DNA from: Mycogone perniciosa
Taxonomy: Eukaryota > Ascomycota > Sordariomycetes > Hypocreales > Hypocreaceae
DNA: 64,000 bases
Assembly: GCA_025331125.1 (NCBI GenBank)
Contig: JAOALB010000034.1
Span: forward strand, 1-64,000
Direction of reading: 5' to 3'
Under the pieces are notes generated by a model, which did no database searches, was not told where the DNA came from, and saw only the letters and a list, made by a program, of their open reading frames with translations. The translations under genes and the position numbers were made by a program. The first letter of the stretch is position 1. Each line of letters starts with the position of its first letter. Positions 9,995-22,688 of the stretch are shown piece after piece.

Positions 9995-12900
9995 TCATTT
10001 CTGCCGGACAGTGCCCAGTCTGGTAGCCTCATCTCGCAACCAAGCAATGACTGTCCCATACTTTGTCTGTTTCCGACCCAATACCTCAAGAAAGGCAGAG
10101 TAAGCGATTCTAGAACAATCAGCCGCCGATCAACAACGGCTAGGAGCTCCTGGTAAGACTTACGCCGTAACCTGCGCTTTGCGAACATTGCAGGAATAAC
10201 TCGCATACTGCATCTTCCTCCACTTACTCGTCAAAATCAGAAAAGCGATATCCGCCACCTTCCCGATTGTACCTGTACAAGATCAACAACCAAGTACCAA
10301 GAAGCTTTTATATTTGTACTTACGAATTATCAAGTTGGCGCTGGGTTGTCGAGATGCAGGCAAACAACGGATGTAGGCCCACATCTTGAGCGCCGTCTCG
10401 GACAAGGCGCCATGGAGGGAGTCTAGGACTGTGTCGATGGAGTTGAGTGCCATGTCGAAGAACATGAGGTGGGACTGAATTTTGAAGGCATCTGTTACCT
10501 CTTGATTAACGATTGTATCATAAAAAGGGTTGAGGGCTGATGGGATACTAACTCAGGACTTTTCGCTGGAAATTCTGGCCAGGCGAGCGGCCAAATTCAA
10601 TAGTTAGGGAGGTAGAAATATCTGCGAGAGATGAGTAAAATGATGCAAAGAGAAATTGGGAGGGGACTTACCCATGTTCTTGTCTTTCTCGCGATCTTTG
10701 GTGATTTCCAGCGTCTGGCAATTGATAAAGGTTCCGCAATATGGGAATTTACTTTCCTTGGTGATCTTGCGAATGCTTTCATGCCCAATGCTCATTTCAA
10801 AATTGACCAAAGTCTTGTCACGACCTACCTCAACACCATAGTCAGGAACGCCTCGATGCATTGTTTCGACGAACCTAACGGCCTTGGACTTATCCAGCGT
10901 GATGAGAAGAAAATCGTCAATAAGTCTCATCAACAGACAATCCGGTGCATCCAAAAAGCTCAAATGCTGTGCCTCCAGATCAGCGTAGAAGTAGTTACAC
11001 AAGAAAGATGATAAGACAGAGCCTTGCGGGATGCCCTTCTTTTGTCGATAATACTTCTTTCCAATCTTAACGATGTTTTGTCCAACATGCTCAGCTATGA
11101 GACTCAGTAGCGCATGAACATCGAAAGGTCTGGGAGCCGCGTTGTCAACAAATACAGTGTTCTTCTTCCTTGCCCCTATGTTGTTCTCTAGGCGGTCCAA
11201 GAACGCGGGTGGTTGCCGTTGCGTTACTGCGGTTGCATGCCACCGTCGGCTGGGTTTAGCTACAGCCGTACCATTTGCCAGCGCTGTAGTGTCACCGGGT
11301 TTCACCTCGGCGTGTTTCGTTATGGTGTATTGCTTCTGGCTTGGGATCGAGCCCATGAGTTTGACAACGGCTGCTTGTGGTATGGTGTCAAAAGCAGCCT
11401 TGACATCAACTTTTGCAAAGTAAAATGTGTGCTGATTGGATCCCATAGAATTCTTGAATGATTTCAAACGCTCATAAATATCGCCAACAGCGAAAAGCGT
11501 TGATCCCAGTCTGGATGGGTTAATTTCCTAGATCAAGTCAGTCAGCTCCATCTCAATAGTAGACCAGCCCCGATACATACCTTTTCTAGCTTCAGCACGG
11601 TGTGAATGGGTGCAAGGACAGAATTGATGCTAGGGCAGAGAACTCTATTCCCTTTGCCATCGCGGATATATCTACGTCTAAGGTTCGTGATCGGACGCAA
11701 TTTGGTGCCCTTGGGCAACAGTCGAATCTGACTGAACCCAAGCCTCCTGGAATCGAGAATTTGCTTGGCTTCGTTTAGCTTGATCTCTTCAAACATGCTC
11801 GCCCTGAGATTGGACATTCCAGGCTCTGCAACTAATCTCCAGACATCATGGCGAAAGTAAAAGACTTGGAATCGGTGGGTATTGGACTCCGTAACGTAGA
11901 AATTGCTTCTAATCAGGGGTATCAAGAGTGAGTCAAACACATAGTAAAGAAATTCGTGAAATATCTCATATCGTTTATTCGTGTCGGTCTGGCTGGATTT
12001 CTGGCCTTCACAGCTAGGGGACTGGAGCCAGCCAAGCTCCGTGATCTAGAGAGTACTTGGTTAAATATGCCGAAAAGGGGGATTTGCGAGACACCACATC
12101 TCAAATTTACCTTGAAGTCTTGTGCGAGTTCATGAAGTGAAATGGCTTCAAACCGTCGTAGTTTAATAAAATGGTCTATTTTCCGCAGAAATACTGCCTT
12201 GTTGTGGCAATTTCCACCATCACCCCAGAACTTGTCAGGAATTATCTTGCACAATACAGCCTGACAGAAGGCTGAAACATGAGAAGTCGGTGATGCCAGG
12301 TCCACTAGAGAGTTGTTTTGGAATGCATGGGACAATTGAGGATTTACATGCCGTTTCCGCGTATGTCGTTTTGCCTGTGAATCCCTCTGAGAGACTCCAT
12401 GAGCGGTGGACAGCTGGTGTACTGTTTTGGCTCCAGAAATAGGATCCCGACTCGAGCTCGACTTCTTAAGTCGGTGTGAGCCGTCAATGCTACTTGGACA
12501 GTAGTTCCTGAGGAGTTCAAAATAAGAGCAACGACCGTGAAGAATTTGGAGTCGCTGGACAAGTTCTTTCGCGGGCCCTCTCAGCCTCTTGGGCACTTTT
12601 GGGAGTCGGTCTTCGGAGCGGGCTTTGTCGTTTGCCATAGCCTTTGCAATTTCCTCCTCGCGCAGCGTGTAGTCCTGGAACTTCTGAGCAGTCTGTGTAG
12701 TGTTGACATCGGAAGTGAACACGTTGTGTAGCCCGAATTGGCGGGGAAAGATGTACATCATAAGCCGAGTTGTGTGGGCTTCGTTTCGCTGCCGGATTCC
12801 CGTCAATACCTTGCTGCTTGGAGAGTGGTCAGGGTGTACAAGCTCTTGGGTGTAGGTAAGTCGATTCAGGGCATCTGCTCTTGTAAGCTATCGATCATTA

Positions 12901-13896
12901 GGCAAACATGAGTTGATTGAACATACGAATATGTCTGAAGCCGGGCTGAACCAAGCCTTTCGCTGTCATGGCCGGTTTTGCATAGAATATTCTGCTTCTT
13001 ACGAGCGTGACCTCTGATGGCTTGCGCGTTTGGATCTTTGGACTGTTGTTGGAGGCTTTGGAAGCAACACTCAGCTCAGATAAAGGGACCCCTGGTTACG
13101 TTAGAAGTAGTTGGTACAGGAATGCGAGTGGTTGCCTACCACTAAGCTGATAGTAGTTGTGCAGGCCTGCGTCAACTTTTACGAAGATGGAACAATCAAC
13201 CAGCAAATTGATCATGACTCTTTCACCCGATTGCCCTAGAAGGGCTAGGAGGTGTGGCCACGGTGCCTCCCTCAGTGCTTTAACGTGGAAATTGGTATAT
13301 CGGCTGAAAATTCCGGGGATTGTGCTGCGCACTGATTCACCATCTTTGACGTTTTTACTCGTACGAAAGCCATCGCACAGAAGATGTTTGGGCCAGGCCC
13401 TGGTCTCTCGCGAGAAAAGCAACCAAATAACGAAGTCGATAATCTAGGCTACTTAGCCTTGCTTCATGGCATGCACCTTGGGAAAGCGACCAACCTCGGA
13501 CTGATTTGCAATTGAGGACGGTATCCCATCTGAAAGGGTCACGTATGATTCATCTCTTTTCTGAGAGAAGTACAACCACTGCTGCCATCTGGTTTCCTCG
13601 GACTCGGATTTGAGTGATGTTTGCGTGGTACAAACTAAAGCAGTATCGAGGACATGAGCAAGCTGCGACTCGATTTCACTGCAATCTTCTTTCGCCCCCA
13701 GCCTGGCAATCTTCTTTCGCCTAAGCCTCGAGCTGTCCGGAAGCCGAGAGAGGACATGGTCTCTCAATGTGCGGACATATGGGTAGCACTGCACCAACAG
13801 ATCCCTTTGAACTGGCGAGCCAGCGCTGGAAGAGACGGGGTTTTTGTGTTCCGACGCGTCTTTCCCATTGCGTTTCCGCTTACGGCCCTGTGCCAT
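9995..13896 (-). CDS. TERT: Telomerase reverse transcriptase (TERT), complete
   Basis: Catalytic subunit of telomerase, 1,138 aa, adding telomere repeats from the RNA template. Ten exons: 13896..13495, 13443..13140, 13091..12927, 12874..12111, 12045..11581, 11527..10672, 10621..10553, 10491..10324, 10272..10164, 10109..9995. The nine introns are 48-65 bp, all GT-AG; the joined length is exactly 1,139 codons. TEN domain about 135-236, with the LLALLGQSGER core. RNA-binding domain about 400-545: CP motif at 406-417, QFP region from 490. Motif T at 594-614 (FYVTE..VFYFRHDVW). Motifs 1/2 at 650-669. Motif A has catalytic Asp741 in VDVKAAFDTIPQ. An IFD-type insertion precedes motif B' (KKGIPQGS, about 864-871). 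Motif C has Asp904-Asp905 (LIDDF). Motif E is near 961. The C-terminal extension ends in AFLEVLGRKQTKYG. All catalytic residues are intact, so it should be functional. Confidence 0.96.
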
Positions 13897-15830
13897 GTTT
13901 TGGGAAGTTGACTGAAAGTGCAATGTCGCGATGAATGGTGATGGTACGAAAGCAACGCGTTAAAGAGGACTTAGACAATCAGTCGGGTGGCCAAGACAGG
14001 TGCTGGTGTGGCTGACACGCTACCTACCTAACGAGTGAGGCTTGTGTTTTTGCACCGTTTCGAAGGATTCATCAAATACCGGACTAGCTGGCTAGGGCCG
14101 ACTAGGTTCCGTCGGTCGCGCGTCCGGGAGATCGATCGCGATCGGAGGGAGAGAATTAATAGATACAAAGTGCATACTCCGTACATATGGAGTACATACA
14201 TATTACATGCGGGCACCTGGCAGCGAGATGCCTATTTCGAGTGCAATAGATACAAAGTACTAGTTGTAGAGGCTTTCCAATAGCAGCATCGTCTGATGAA
14301 GCTGCGCCATCAAGGATCCATCTGATACTAATACGAAGTAGAGGGTCTGAACACATGTTTTTGGCAGATAAAACCGCATTCTTGGTTCTAAGTCGGTGGC
14401 TTGCAGACGCAATACCTCCACTGTGAGGCTCAGCGGCCAGTGTTCCTGATAGCAATGCTCCGTACCTACTACTTATGGGCTACTTTAGCAGTACTACCTA
14501 ATAAACACTAAAAAGAAGTTTAGTCTGGACAAGACGTGGAACATTAGCACTGCTGCGAAGATTTCGCACTAGTTATTAGTACTTGTAAGAATTTCCATAT
14601 CGATGGTATCTTGACACGTTCTGCTATTTGTTTTTTACGGCCAGCATTACTACCACTACTCCGTATTCTATTCATCATTTCTTTTTACTTTTCCCGGGAT
14701 CGCCTTGTTGTGCAAGTACTTGGTAGTACTAGTACTAGTACTAGTAATGCTACCTACTACTCCGTACTTACTAAACCTATGCAGCACGGAGCACAGCGAT
14801 TGCCAAGGACTCAATGCTGCTTTGCGTTGCTTTGCTTTGCTTGTCAGGTCCCATCCCCAAGTGGCTTGGTCCCAATCAGCCCCTTGTTCTCAAATAGATG
14901 AGCGTCTCCTGGGCGATGGAGATCGGACCAGACGGGCGTCCTTAAATTGCATGCTGCGACTGGCGGGAAACAGACAGAAGAAACAAAGCAAGCGAGCCAA
15001 TGCCCGCGTTTGTTTGAGGCTTGCATCACAGAGAGTGAGAGAAGAGGACGCTAACGCCTTATAGCGCGTTAGCCAGCCAGGGCACCTACAGGTGTTTGCA
15101 TGCCGACAGCCACAGACTCGGAGCAATGAGGGAGGCACACTGTGACGGTTCTGCTCCGTAGGTACTCCGTAATTTTTTTTAGCGGTTAAACGCCTACTAG
15201 TGGCCAGTGCTACGTTGCCTGCTACTACCACTATTACTACTACTCCCTAGGTAGGTATGTATGTATCGTATTGTGTACATTCTCACTGGAAACCTGGGAT
15301 CAGTGGATGAGCCAGGACCAGGCTGCTAGACAGGGCTGCTGGGGGCCACTGGGCAGGCAGGCAATTTAGCAGGTGGACTCCATTGATCATCCACCCTCCC
15401 TGGTCGTCGCATCCAGTCCAGTAGTAGAGTAGTCGCTGCAGCAGGCTTGGAGCTCCTCGATGGCCAATTCCCCAATCGCTTCCAATCATCACCCTCCCTC
15501 CCCTCTCAGTCACGTCTCACAGAGTGAGTCCAAAGAGCAAAGCACACGTCCCACGTCGACCGGACACGACCGCATAATCCATTTCCGTCCAATCCAACCC
15601 AATCCCATCCCATTCAGCCTGTCCGTCCGTCCGTCCACGGGCAGAAAGGAGGAGTGCCCACGCCAAAAACCCGCCGCCTATCCCAACGCTTCGATGCTTG
15701 CTGGTGCAGCGTGGGCCTCGTGTCGTGCCCCGACCAGTCGTTCCGTCAGCAGAGCCTGCATAACCCATAGAGCCAATAGAGCCAGAGCAGCAGCAGCAGT
15801 AGCAGCAGCAGCGGCCGCCGCCTGACTGTG
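13897..15830. other. Divergent promoter region between TERT and the RhoGEF
   Basis: TERT (minus) and the exchange factor (plus) diverge from this 1.9-kb region. It holds clusters of the TACTCCGTA-type words (14175-14193, 14757-14768, 15160-15172) and ACTAGT repeats near 14729-14745. A CAG tract (about 15787-15812) lies in the leader of the exchange factor. The frame at 15460-15825 is part of this leader and encodes a low-complexity Ala run. No other gene supported. Confidence 0.5.
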
Positions 15831-15899
15831 ATGTCCCGGCCCAGGCTCTGGCCATTCCCACCATGGACCCGGACTTGGACGCTTCTGGTGACCTGCTAG
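15831..15899 (+). promoter_or_regulatory. uORF overlapping the RhoGEF start codon
   Basis: An ATG at 15831 opens a 22-codon frame that ends in TAG at 15897-15899, in a different frame from the main ATG at 15863. Ribosomes that initiate here would pass the main start codon, so this ORF is placed to reduce translation of the exchange factor. Its effect depends on where transcription starts, which the sequence does not show. Confidence 0.5.
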
Positions 15900-18800
15900 A
15901 CAGCCACAATGGCATCCTCGACCCCCATCCGCACGCTCACCATCTCTCCCGTCTCGATGTCCACGACCCCTCGAACGCTCCCGTGTCCTACTCGACTGCC
16001 AATCACGACTCCGCCTCTGCTGCCTACACCAATGCCCAAGTACTCGCCCATCATGCCGCTGCCACCTTAGAACCCGACGATTTTTACAAGAGCTACCGAG
16101 CCTTGAGCCCCAAAAGTAGCGAACCAGAACGCCTCCCAATGGCCTCATCAGTCCCGCAGCCGGCGTTGCGTCCCAACAGTGATGGGACCAATGCAAGGCA
16201 TCTCCAACTACCCACAAATCGCAATCCCGGTCGGCAGAACTTGCGTTCCGTCTCAAGCCCTCTTGACAGCAGGTCAGCTGTGACGTCGAGATCCTCGCAG
16301 GCTGGTCAACCGAGTGTCAAGGATCTGAAGAAACGCTTCGATCAGAAGAGCGGCACCAATTCTATCCCGAGGCTTCCTCTGCGCCAAGACGTGCCAGCGG
16401 GACGACTAAGGCAGGATCCGGCCAAGCCAAAGCCCCAGAGCAGCTCCGCAGCGTACACAAACCTTCGATCTGGAACAACTCCAGCATCATCGAGACAAAC
16501 GCAACAAACTTCGACGCTGTCGCTGGATCGTTCACAGAGGCCCAAGTTCGTTGCACAGAATCAAGTGTCGAGCAACTCGCAGTCCTTCGCCAGCCGCGTC
16601 GGGAAACCTCCAAGTTCCGCTAACGGAAACTCAATCGCCACCAAGTCCATGACACATCTACCACCCAAATCCCCACCACAAGCTTCCCAATCACGGCTAC
16701 CCTCTCCGAATTTCAGTTCCCGATCGCCAGGCCTGCTTTTTGGCGAAATCTCGCCGGAGCAGCGCGACCCTTCGGCCGCTGGGTTCGGAATCAACAACTT
16801 TCGTCCGCGAAGGACATCGGATTCTAGTCTTCATGGACTCGTGGGACATCAACGCAGTTTTTCTGATCCAGATGCAGAGCCAACTTCCCCATCGAGCTGG
16901 TACCGAGACGTTCACGCAAACCAGGAGGCAGCGCCCAAGACTCATGGGCGATCCCACAGCGACGTTTCCATTGCAACGTCAGTTGCACCCGCCGTCCGCA
17001 AACGAGCTTCTGAGAGCTCGACTCCTTCAGCCTCCAACCTGCCCGCCACTGCTTCAAGGTTGCCTGTTTCCATTAGAAGGTTGAACAGCCCCACCGACTC
17101 AAGCCCATCCTCCACCCGCTCAAATTCCCCTTCTGCCTTTAGGAGATCGCAGGTGAATGGCAAAGCATTGAAAGCAGGTCCCCCGATATTCGGAATGAAA
17201 ACGCCTACGCAACCGAGTCGCAAACCACCTCCTTCAACTTTGGTTACCCCAATCAGCAGCAATACAAGGCTCCAGGCGTACATTGGTACCGGGCCCTCCA
17301 AGCTTTCACCGCCATTGAGGAGCTCCCGGCCACGACAACCAGTTTCACTTGCATCAACAGCCAGTTCCCGAATGAAAGAGACGGCCAAGCCAAAATCTCC
17401 CACAAAAGCAAATGCCAAAGACTCCGCATCATCAAGGGCGAATGATTCAGCGGCAAAACGTAGTAGGAAGATATCAGTCGGGCCTATAGACTTTGAACAG
17501 CGTCGAGAGCATATCAGATTAGCATACACCAAGTCTATCCGCGAAAGTCAAGTCTTTGAGGCGCGCCAGAAAGCGGTGGAGAGAAGACGGAAGGAGATGG
17601 ACGCGGCTGCAAGAGCCAAGATCTCAGCAGCAGCAGCCGCGGCATCCTCTGTCCCAACGGCAGCCGTGGAGAACGATATTACAAATGAGGACTCCGCGGA
17701 AGGGGACGCGAGCATCGAAGCACAAACAGACCCTTCGTCAGAATCGGCAACAGAACCAGCTATAAACCCCCCGATTGCAGCTATCCCCGAGACCACGAAG
17801 AGCCCCGCACCCCCTCTGAAGATAGCAACCGACCTGATTTCAGAGCATGTCATAGCATCATCTCTCAAGCATGATGAGGATTTACCGGCGCTGAGTGTCC
17901 CAGGAAGTTTCCCCGACCTCACCCCACCCATCAGTAGTGTGGAACGAAGGCTCTCAGCCGTATCGGTGGCATCTGCAACAACAGAGTTCGATGTAGCACC
18001 TCAGACCGAACCCCCCGTCTCGGCTCAGTCGCTCTCAAACACTCCAATCACATTCACCCAATCCCCTGACTCTCAAATACTAGTACAGACACTTGTCCGG
18101 ACGGGGTATCAGTATCCCTTTGAGGACGAGCTTCTTTCTCCGAGACAACTGCCGACCAATCACACGACTCTTCAGAGCTCCTCCGAGACAGCTGTAGCAC
18201 AACATTACAACGGGGAGCATGCTGTTCCAGGTGCCTACTGTGATGAGAATGCAGAAGATGATAGCTTCGTGTCCCATACCGAACGATTTTATCAAACTTC
18301 CGTTACAATATTGCCCCAACCTCACGATGTGCCCACAGCTTCCCCGGAAGCTGAACCAACAACCCCATTCCCACGACTTGACATTCATGACGAATCCGAC
18401 TGTCACTCGGAGCTTGATAGCGGGCAGGTGGTATCACACAACACTCGGCATGAGATTGACGATACTGCCACAGATGCATGTACCGAGGAGATAGATGACG
18501 ACCGTGACGGCATGGATGAGCGTCAGTCTATATACCGATATGACGATAATCCCCCATCACGCAGGGCTTCTACATGCGGATCATCGGATGTGGAAACCTT
18601 TGACGACCTTCTCTACCCTTCCTATGATCGGCAGTCTACCGCAGACTCATCTAATAGGCTGATGGTGCCGCCATCTTCTTCAAGATCAAAGGCGGACAGA
18701 CTAAGTCAGCTATCAGCATGGACTGATTTCTCCCTTGATAGTCTTGACACCGAGGCGCTGAACTCGCCCAGGATGCAAATCGAGGAATCCTCGGCATACG

Positions 18801-21688
18801 ACCAAAATCCTGTTTTCGAGCCTGATGATTCCTCATTGAGTATTCCCTATGACGAATCGGGAATTCGCCTTTCAAATGATTCAACTCTATCGTCCACCCA
18901 ATTCAATCAGCAACACCTCCCAAATGTCGATACTGGGGAGGAATTTTCGATTCCATATCTAACGCCAGAGCCTAGTACAAGCCTCTCGTACCTCCCTTCG
19001 CCAAGCCACGAGCCGCCCCCTGTTCCGGGATCTAGGCCAGGCTCTATCTTGGAGTCCAGGCCATCCAGTGTGTTTTACGAGCAGTCGCATTATGACAGTA
19101 CACTGATAAACTCCGTGGGAGGGAGTGCGGAATTTATCTCTCAATTAGAGACTCCACAGTCTATGGATTTGACTACGAGTGACACAGCAGACCATTACTT
19201 CGGAAGCCAAACCCCAGCTGATAGTGACACCAAGTCATTCGTTCAGCAGAGCGAGGAGCTAAGCGACAAGGAGAGACATCGCTTGGTTCAGCGTCGAAAC
19301 GTGATCAAAGAACTCGTTGATACAGAGGCTGTCTTTGTGCGGGACATGAATATTGTTGAAGAGATATATAAGGGCACAGCAGAGGCCTGCCCTAATCTAG
19401 ACTCCAAAACAGTGAAGCTGATATTCAGGAACAGCGATGACATCATCGAGTTCCATACTTCTTTTCTTGCCCAAATCAAGGAAGTAGTCGCCGGAGTTTA
19501 TGTCCCCAAAATCCCAAGAACGCCGGTTTCAAGAGAAGACTCTCTTTATTCAGAGCCGAGCCAGATCTCTACGGGCGATATCAGCGATACTAAAGACCGT
19601 GCGACTTCTATTGGCCCCGTCTTCCAGACCAACATCGAAAAGATGAAGCTGGCTCACGAGGGCTTCCTGAGGAACAGTGATCAGGCTGCGAAAAGGCTCA
19701 TTCAAATTCAGCTGGACTCGGCAGTCAAAGTGTGGTTGAATGAGTGCAACGAGGTAGCGAAGGATCTGACGGCCGCCTGGGACTTAGATTCTCTTCTCAT
19801 CAAACCAATGCAGAGACTTACCAAGTACCCTAATCTGATCATCACACTCCTACAGCATACGCCCCAAGACCATCCAGATCGAGAGGCACTTGTGGCGGCC
19901 AAAGAAGCTTTGGAAGAGGCAATTATCGAAATTAATAAGACCAAAAAGAACTTTGAGCTGGTCGGACAGATCGTGGGTAGGAAAAGAAAAGAGTCTGACG
20001 TCAAGGCTGGACTCGCACGTGCCTTTGGAAAAAGGGTCGACAAGCTCCAGGGGGGCAATCGACCGCCTGAGGACCCGGTGTATGCCAAACTCGAAGAGAG
20101 GTTCAGTGATGACTACCTCCGATTGCAAGTAGTTCTGCGGGACGTCGAATTTTACACAAGACAGACGTCATCATATGTGCATGAGTTCCTCCAGTATATG
20201 TCAGCAATCGAGCTGATCATGAGGCTTCAGCCAGGCAATTACCCCGAGCTCGAAAGCAAGTGGGTTCAGTTCAACATTTCCCTGCGCGATCTCGAGAAAG
20301 TGGCTTTGGAGCAGCATGTAAGTATCCTTGGATTCCATTAGTTGTGAATTGTAGCTGATCGATACAGTTGGCGCAGGTTCGGAAGCACGTTATTGAACCA
20401 TTCGAACATGTCATCAAAGCTTATGGTAACCCTTCCTTGGCAATGAAAAAGAGACAGAAGCGACGAGTGGTGTATGAACGGTCAGAGCAGCTAAAACGCG
20501 CGGGTAAAACCGTGGACCCAAAGCTTAAGGAGCTTGTCGAGCAATATGAGGCTCTGAACGACACGTTGATTAAGGAGCTTCCAAAATTGTCAGCACTGAC
20601 AGAAAAGGTTGGAAACATCTGCCTGGGGAACTTTATCAACATCCAGGCAAACTGGTACGCAATATGGAAGGAGAAGATGAAGTCGGTGCTGAGCGATGCC
20701 CCCGAAGTGCCAGATCTGGACGAGATCGTGGCCACCTTCCAACGAGATTTCCCGTACGCCCGTGATCAGTTGGCCAGTATTAGCATCATCAACCCAACAT
20801 ATGGAGGGAGGGTGTCCCAATCAACGACAACAAGCGTCGACGACGCCATGCTGAAGGCACGTTCGCGTCAATCGGAAACCGAGACTAGAGGACGAGGACG
20901 TTCTATCAGCGGCGAGTCAGCACCTGTGCTGCCCGCTCCGGATTTTGGCAAGCGACATAGCGGATCATTCTCTCTCTCTCCTGGCGGAAGTGCAAGCGGA
21001 AGTGGTGCTGGGACTGGAACAGGAGCGACAGCCGCACCTAGTCCTCATCAATATTACTACAGGGATTTTTATTCAAATGTCCAAAACTATCAACCCAGCT
21101 TAGCATCCCCGAGATCACCAGAGGTAACAGGGAGCTCGCGATCGCTTGCCGGGACCGGTCAAACATCGACACGACCGAGCACGGGCCGAAGTTTTGATTC
21201 TACTGCACTGCCAAGACAAAGCACCGAGTCGGCACCTCAGAACCGGCGTGACTCTAATACGACATATAATTCGGCTCATCATCAACCACAGGAGGGTCGC
21301 AGATATTCAAACCTGTTTCACTCTGCCCTGCCACTGCCAGATGGTCCAGAGGAAAGCCAGCGGTCATCAAGAGCATCATCGCGCGAACGTGCACACGCTG
21401 CAGACGGATACAACATCCTCTGGTTGGCGGCATCATTATTCGAGTTCAACATTGCCACGACGAAGCACGAGGCAGGATATCCTTATCTGACATATCAAGC
21501 TGGCGAGGTAAGTTGAGACACGTGGGAGAGGTTAGGTGGGAGACATGAAGGTGCTGATATTTCACTCACAGATTTTTGATGTCATCGCCGAGAAAGGCGA
21601 GCTTTGGCTTGCAAAGAACCAGGACGACCCGACAGACCAAGTGGGCTGGATCTGGTCGAAGCATTTTGCGAAGTTAGCCGACTCATAG
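15863..21688 (+). CDS. Rho/Cdc42 guanine nucleotide exchange factor (DH-BAR-SH3)
   Basis: Large polarity/cytoskeleton regulator of 1,903 aa, expected to activate a Rho-family GTPase at curved or growing membranes. Exons 15863..20317, 20368..21507 and 21572..21688. The introns are 50 and 64 bp, both phase 0, starting GTAAGT. Residues 1 to about 1,100 are disordered and rich in S, P and T, with many basic SP sites. A Dbl-homology domain covers about 1,140-1,365 (opening RNVIKELVDTE, with a conserved KPMQRLTKYP helix). A BAR-like coiled region covers about 1,400-1,610 and spans the first intron. A second disordered linker follows. The C-terminal SH3 fold spans about 1,845-1,900 (GELWLAKNQD, GWIWSKHF) and is completed only by the last exon. 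This order matches the DNMBP/Tuba and yeast Gef1-type family. ATG 15863 has context ACCATGG. Confidence 0.9.
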
Positions 21689-22688
21689 ACACAGCATGAT
21701 TGAGCTTTAAGCACGGCGTTGGCGCGCGGCGGATAAAAGATGATTCGACGGACTGATTTACCGGTAATTTAGGTTTCGCATCGGGAAGATGCGTATGTAC
21801 ACAAGGCATTTTAGGGGACTGGCAGCCAGGCGTTTTCATTCCTTTGGTCTCTTTTTCCTTTATCCATTTCTTCTTCTTGTCTCCTCGCTTATGACAGCGA
21901 TGGAATGTTTATGGCCCCTTGGGTCTGCTCTATCCGCCCCTACTGTCGTTCTCGGTTGCGTGGAACCGAATTGCGTACTATCCATCCCTACGGTGGCCGA
22001 TGGACGAGGTGGCAAGCTTCGGTCACATTGAAGGGGGGGGGTTTATGGCAGCCGGATGAGATGAGATGCATGGGGATTTTCCACGGCGTTGGCGATGTTA
22101 ATGCCAGGTGTCAGGCGTGTGCGGACGCGATCGAGTTCAATGGAAGAAGAGAGGAGGTGTGGGATTGTGTGCTACCATACTGCAAGAGTAGAGAGATTTC
22201 AGTTGCAAGATACCATCAAATGATTTATTTTGTACCAGTATTCATGACGTACTCCGTACTCGTACTCTGAAGAGTGAGATGAATGATAAGATGGATGGAT
22301 GGAGTAAGTACTCGGTACGCGTACTCCGTACTTCGTACGTACTCGTAGATATGCAGGTCGGTTCCAGGCGCTCTATTAATAGCTTAGGCTTCGTAATTCA
22401 GCACACGACACCACTCACGGGCAATAAAAGACAGAACAGAGCTTGGACGTCTCACTACCCCTTATCATCACAGCAAAACATTTCGGAGTACTACTACTAT
22501 TACTCAGTACTCGTACTCCGTAACGACACCGCAATGTCATTCACGGGCTGCGAGATATTGTTTTTCTTCTTATAATAACTAGTCCAGCGGCTTATTAGGA
22601 CACGTCTCCCGCGTCCATTCGGTGAGGGCTCTGCGTCTCTCTGCAGCGCACACGCACGCAGAGCAGAACAGAGCAGAACAGAGGAGCC
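21689..22688. other. Spacer between RhoGEF and sugar transporter
   Basis: No supported gene. It holds the 3' flank of the exchange factor and the promoter of the transporter. The densest cluster of TAC-type palindromic words in the window lies here (22249-22267 and 22308-22349), with another group at 22485-22523. Confidence 0.55.

Noticed and set aside
15460..15825. 121-codon plus-strand frame upstream of the RhoGEF
   Set aside because: Begins without ATG and ends in an Ala run from a CAG-type tract in the leader; no protein features.
15678..16256. 192-codon minus-strand frame at the RhoGEF start
   Set aside because: Overlaps the leader and the S/P-rich exon of the exchange factor; composition follows the sense codons.
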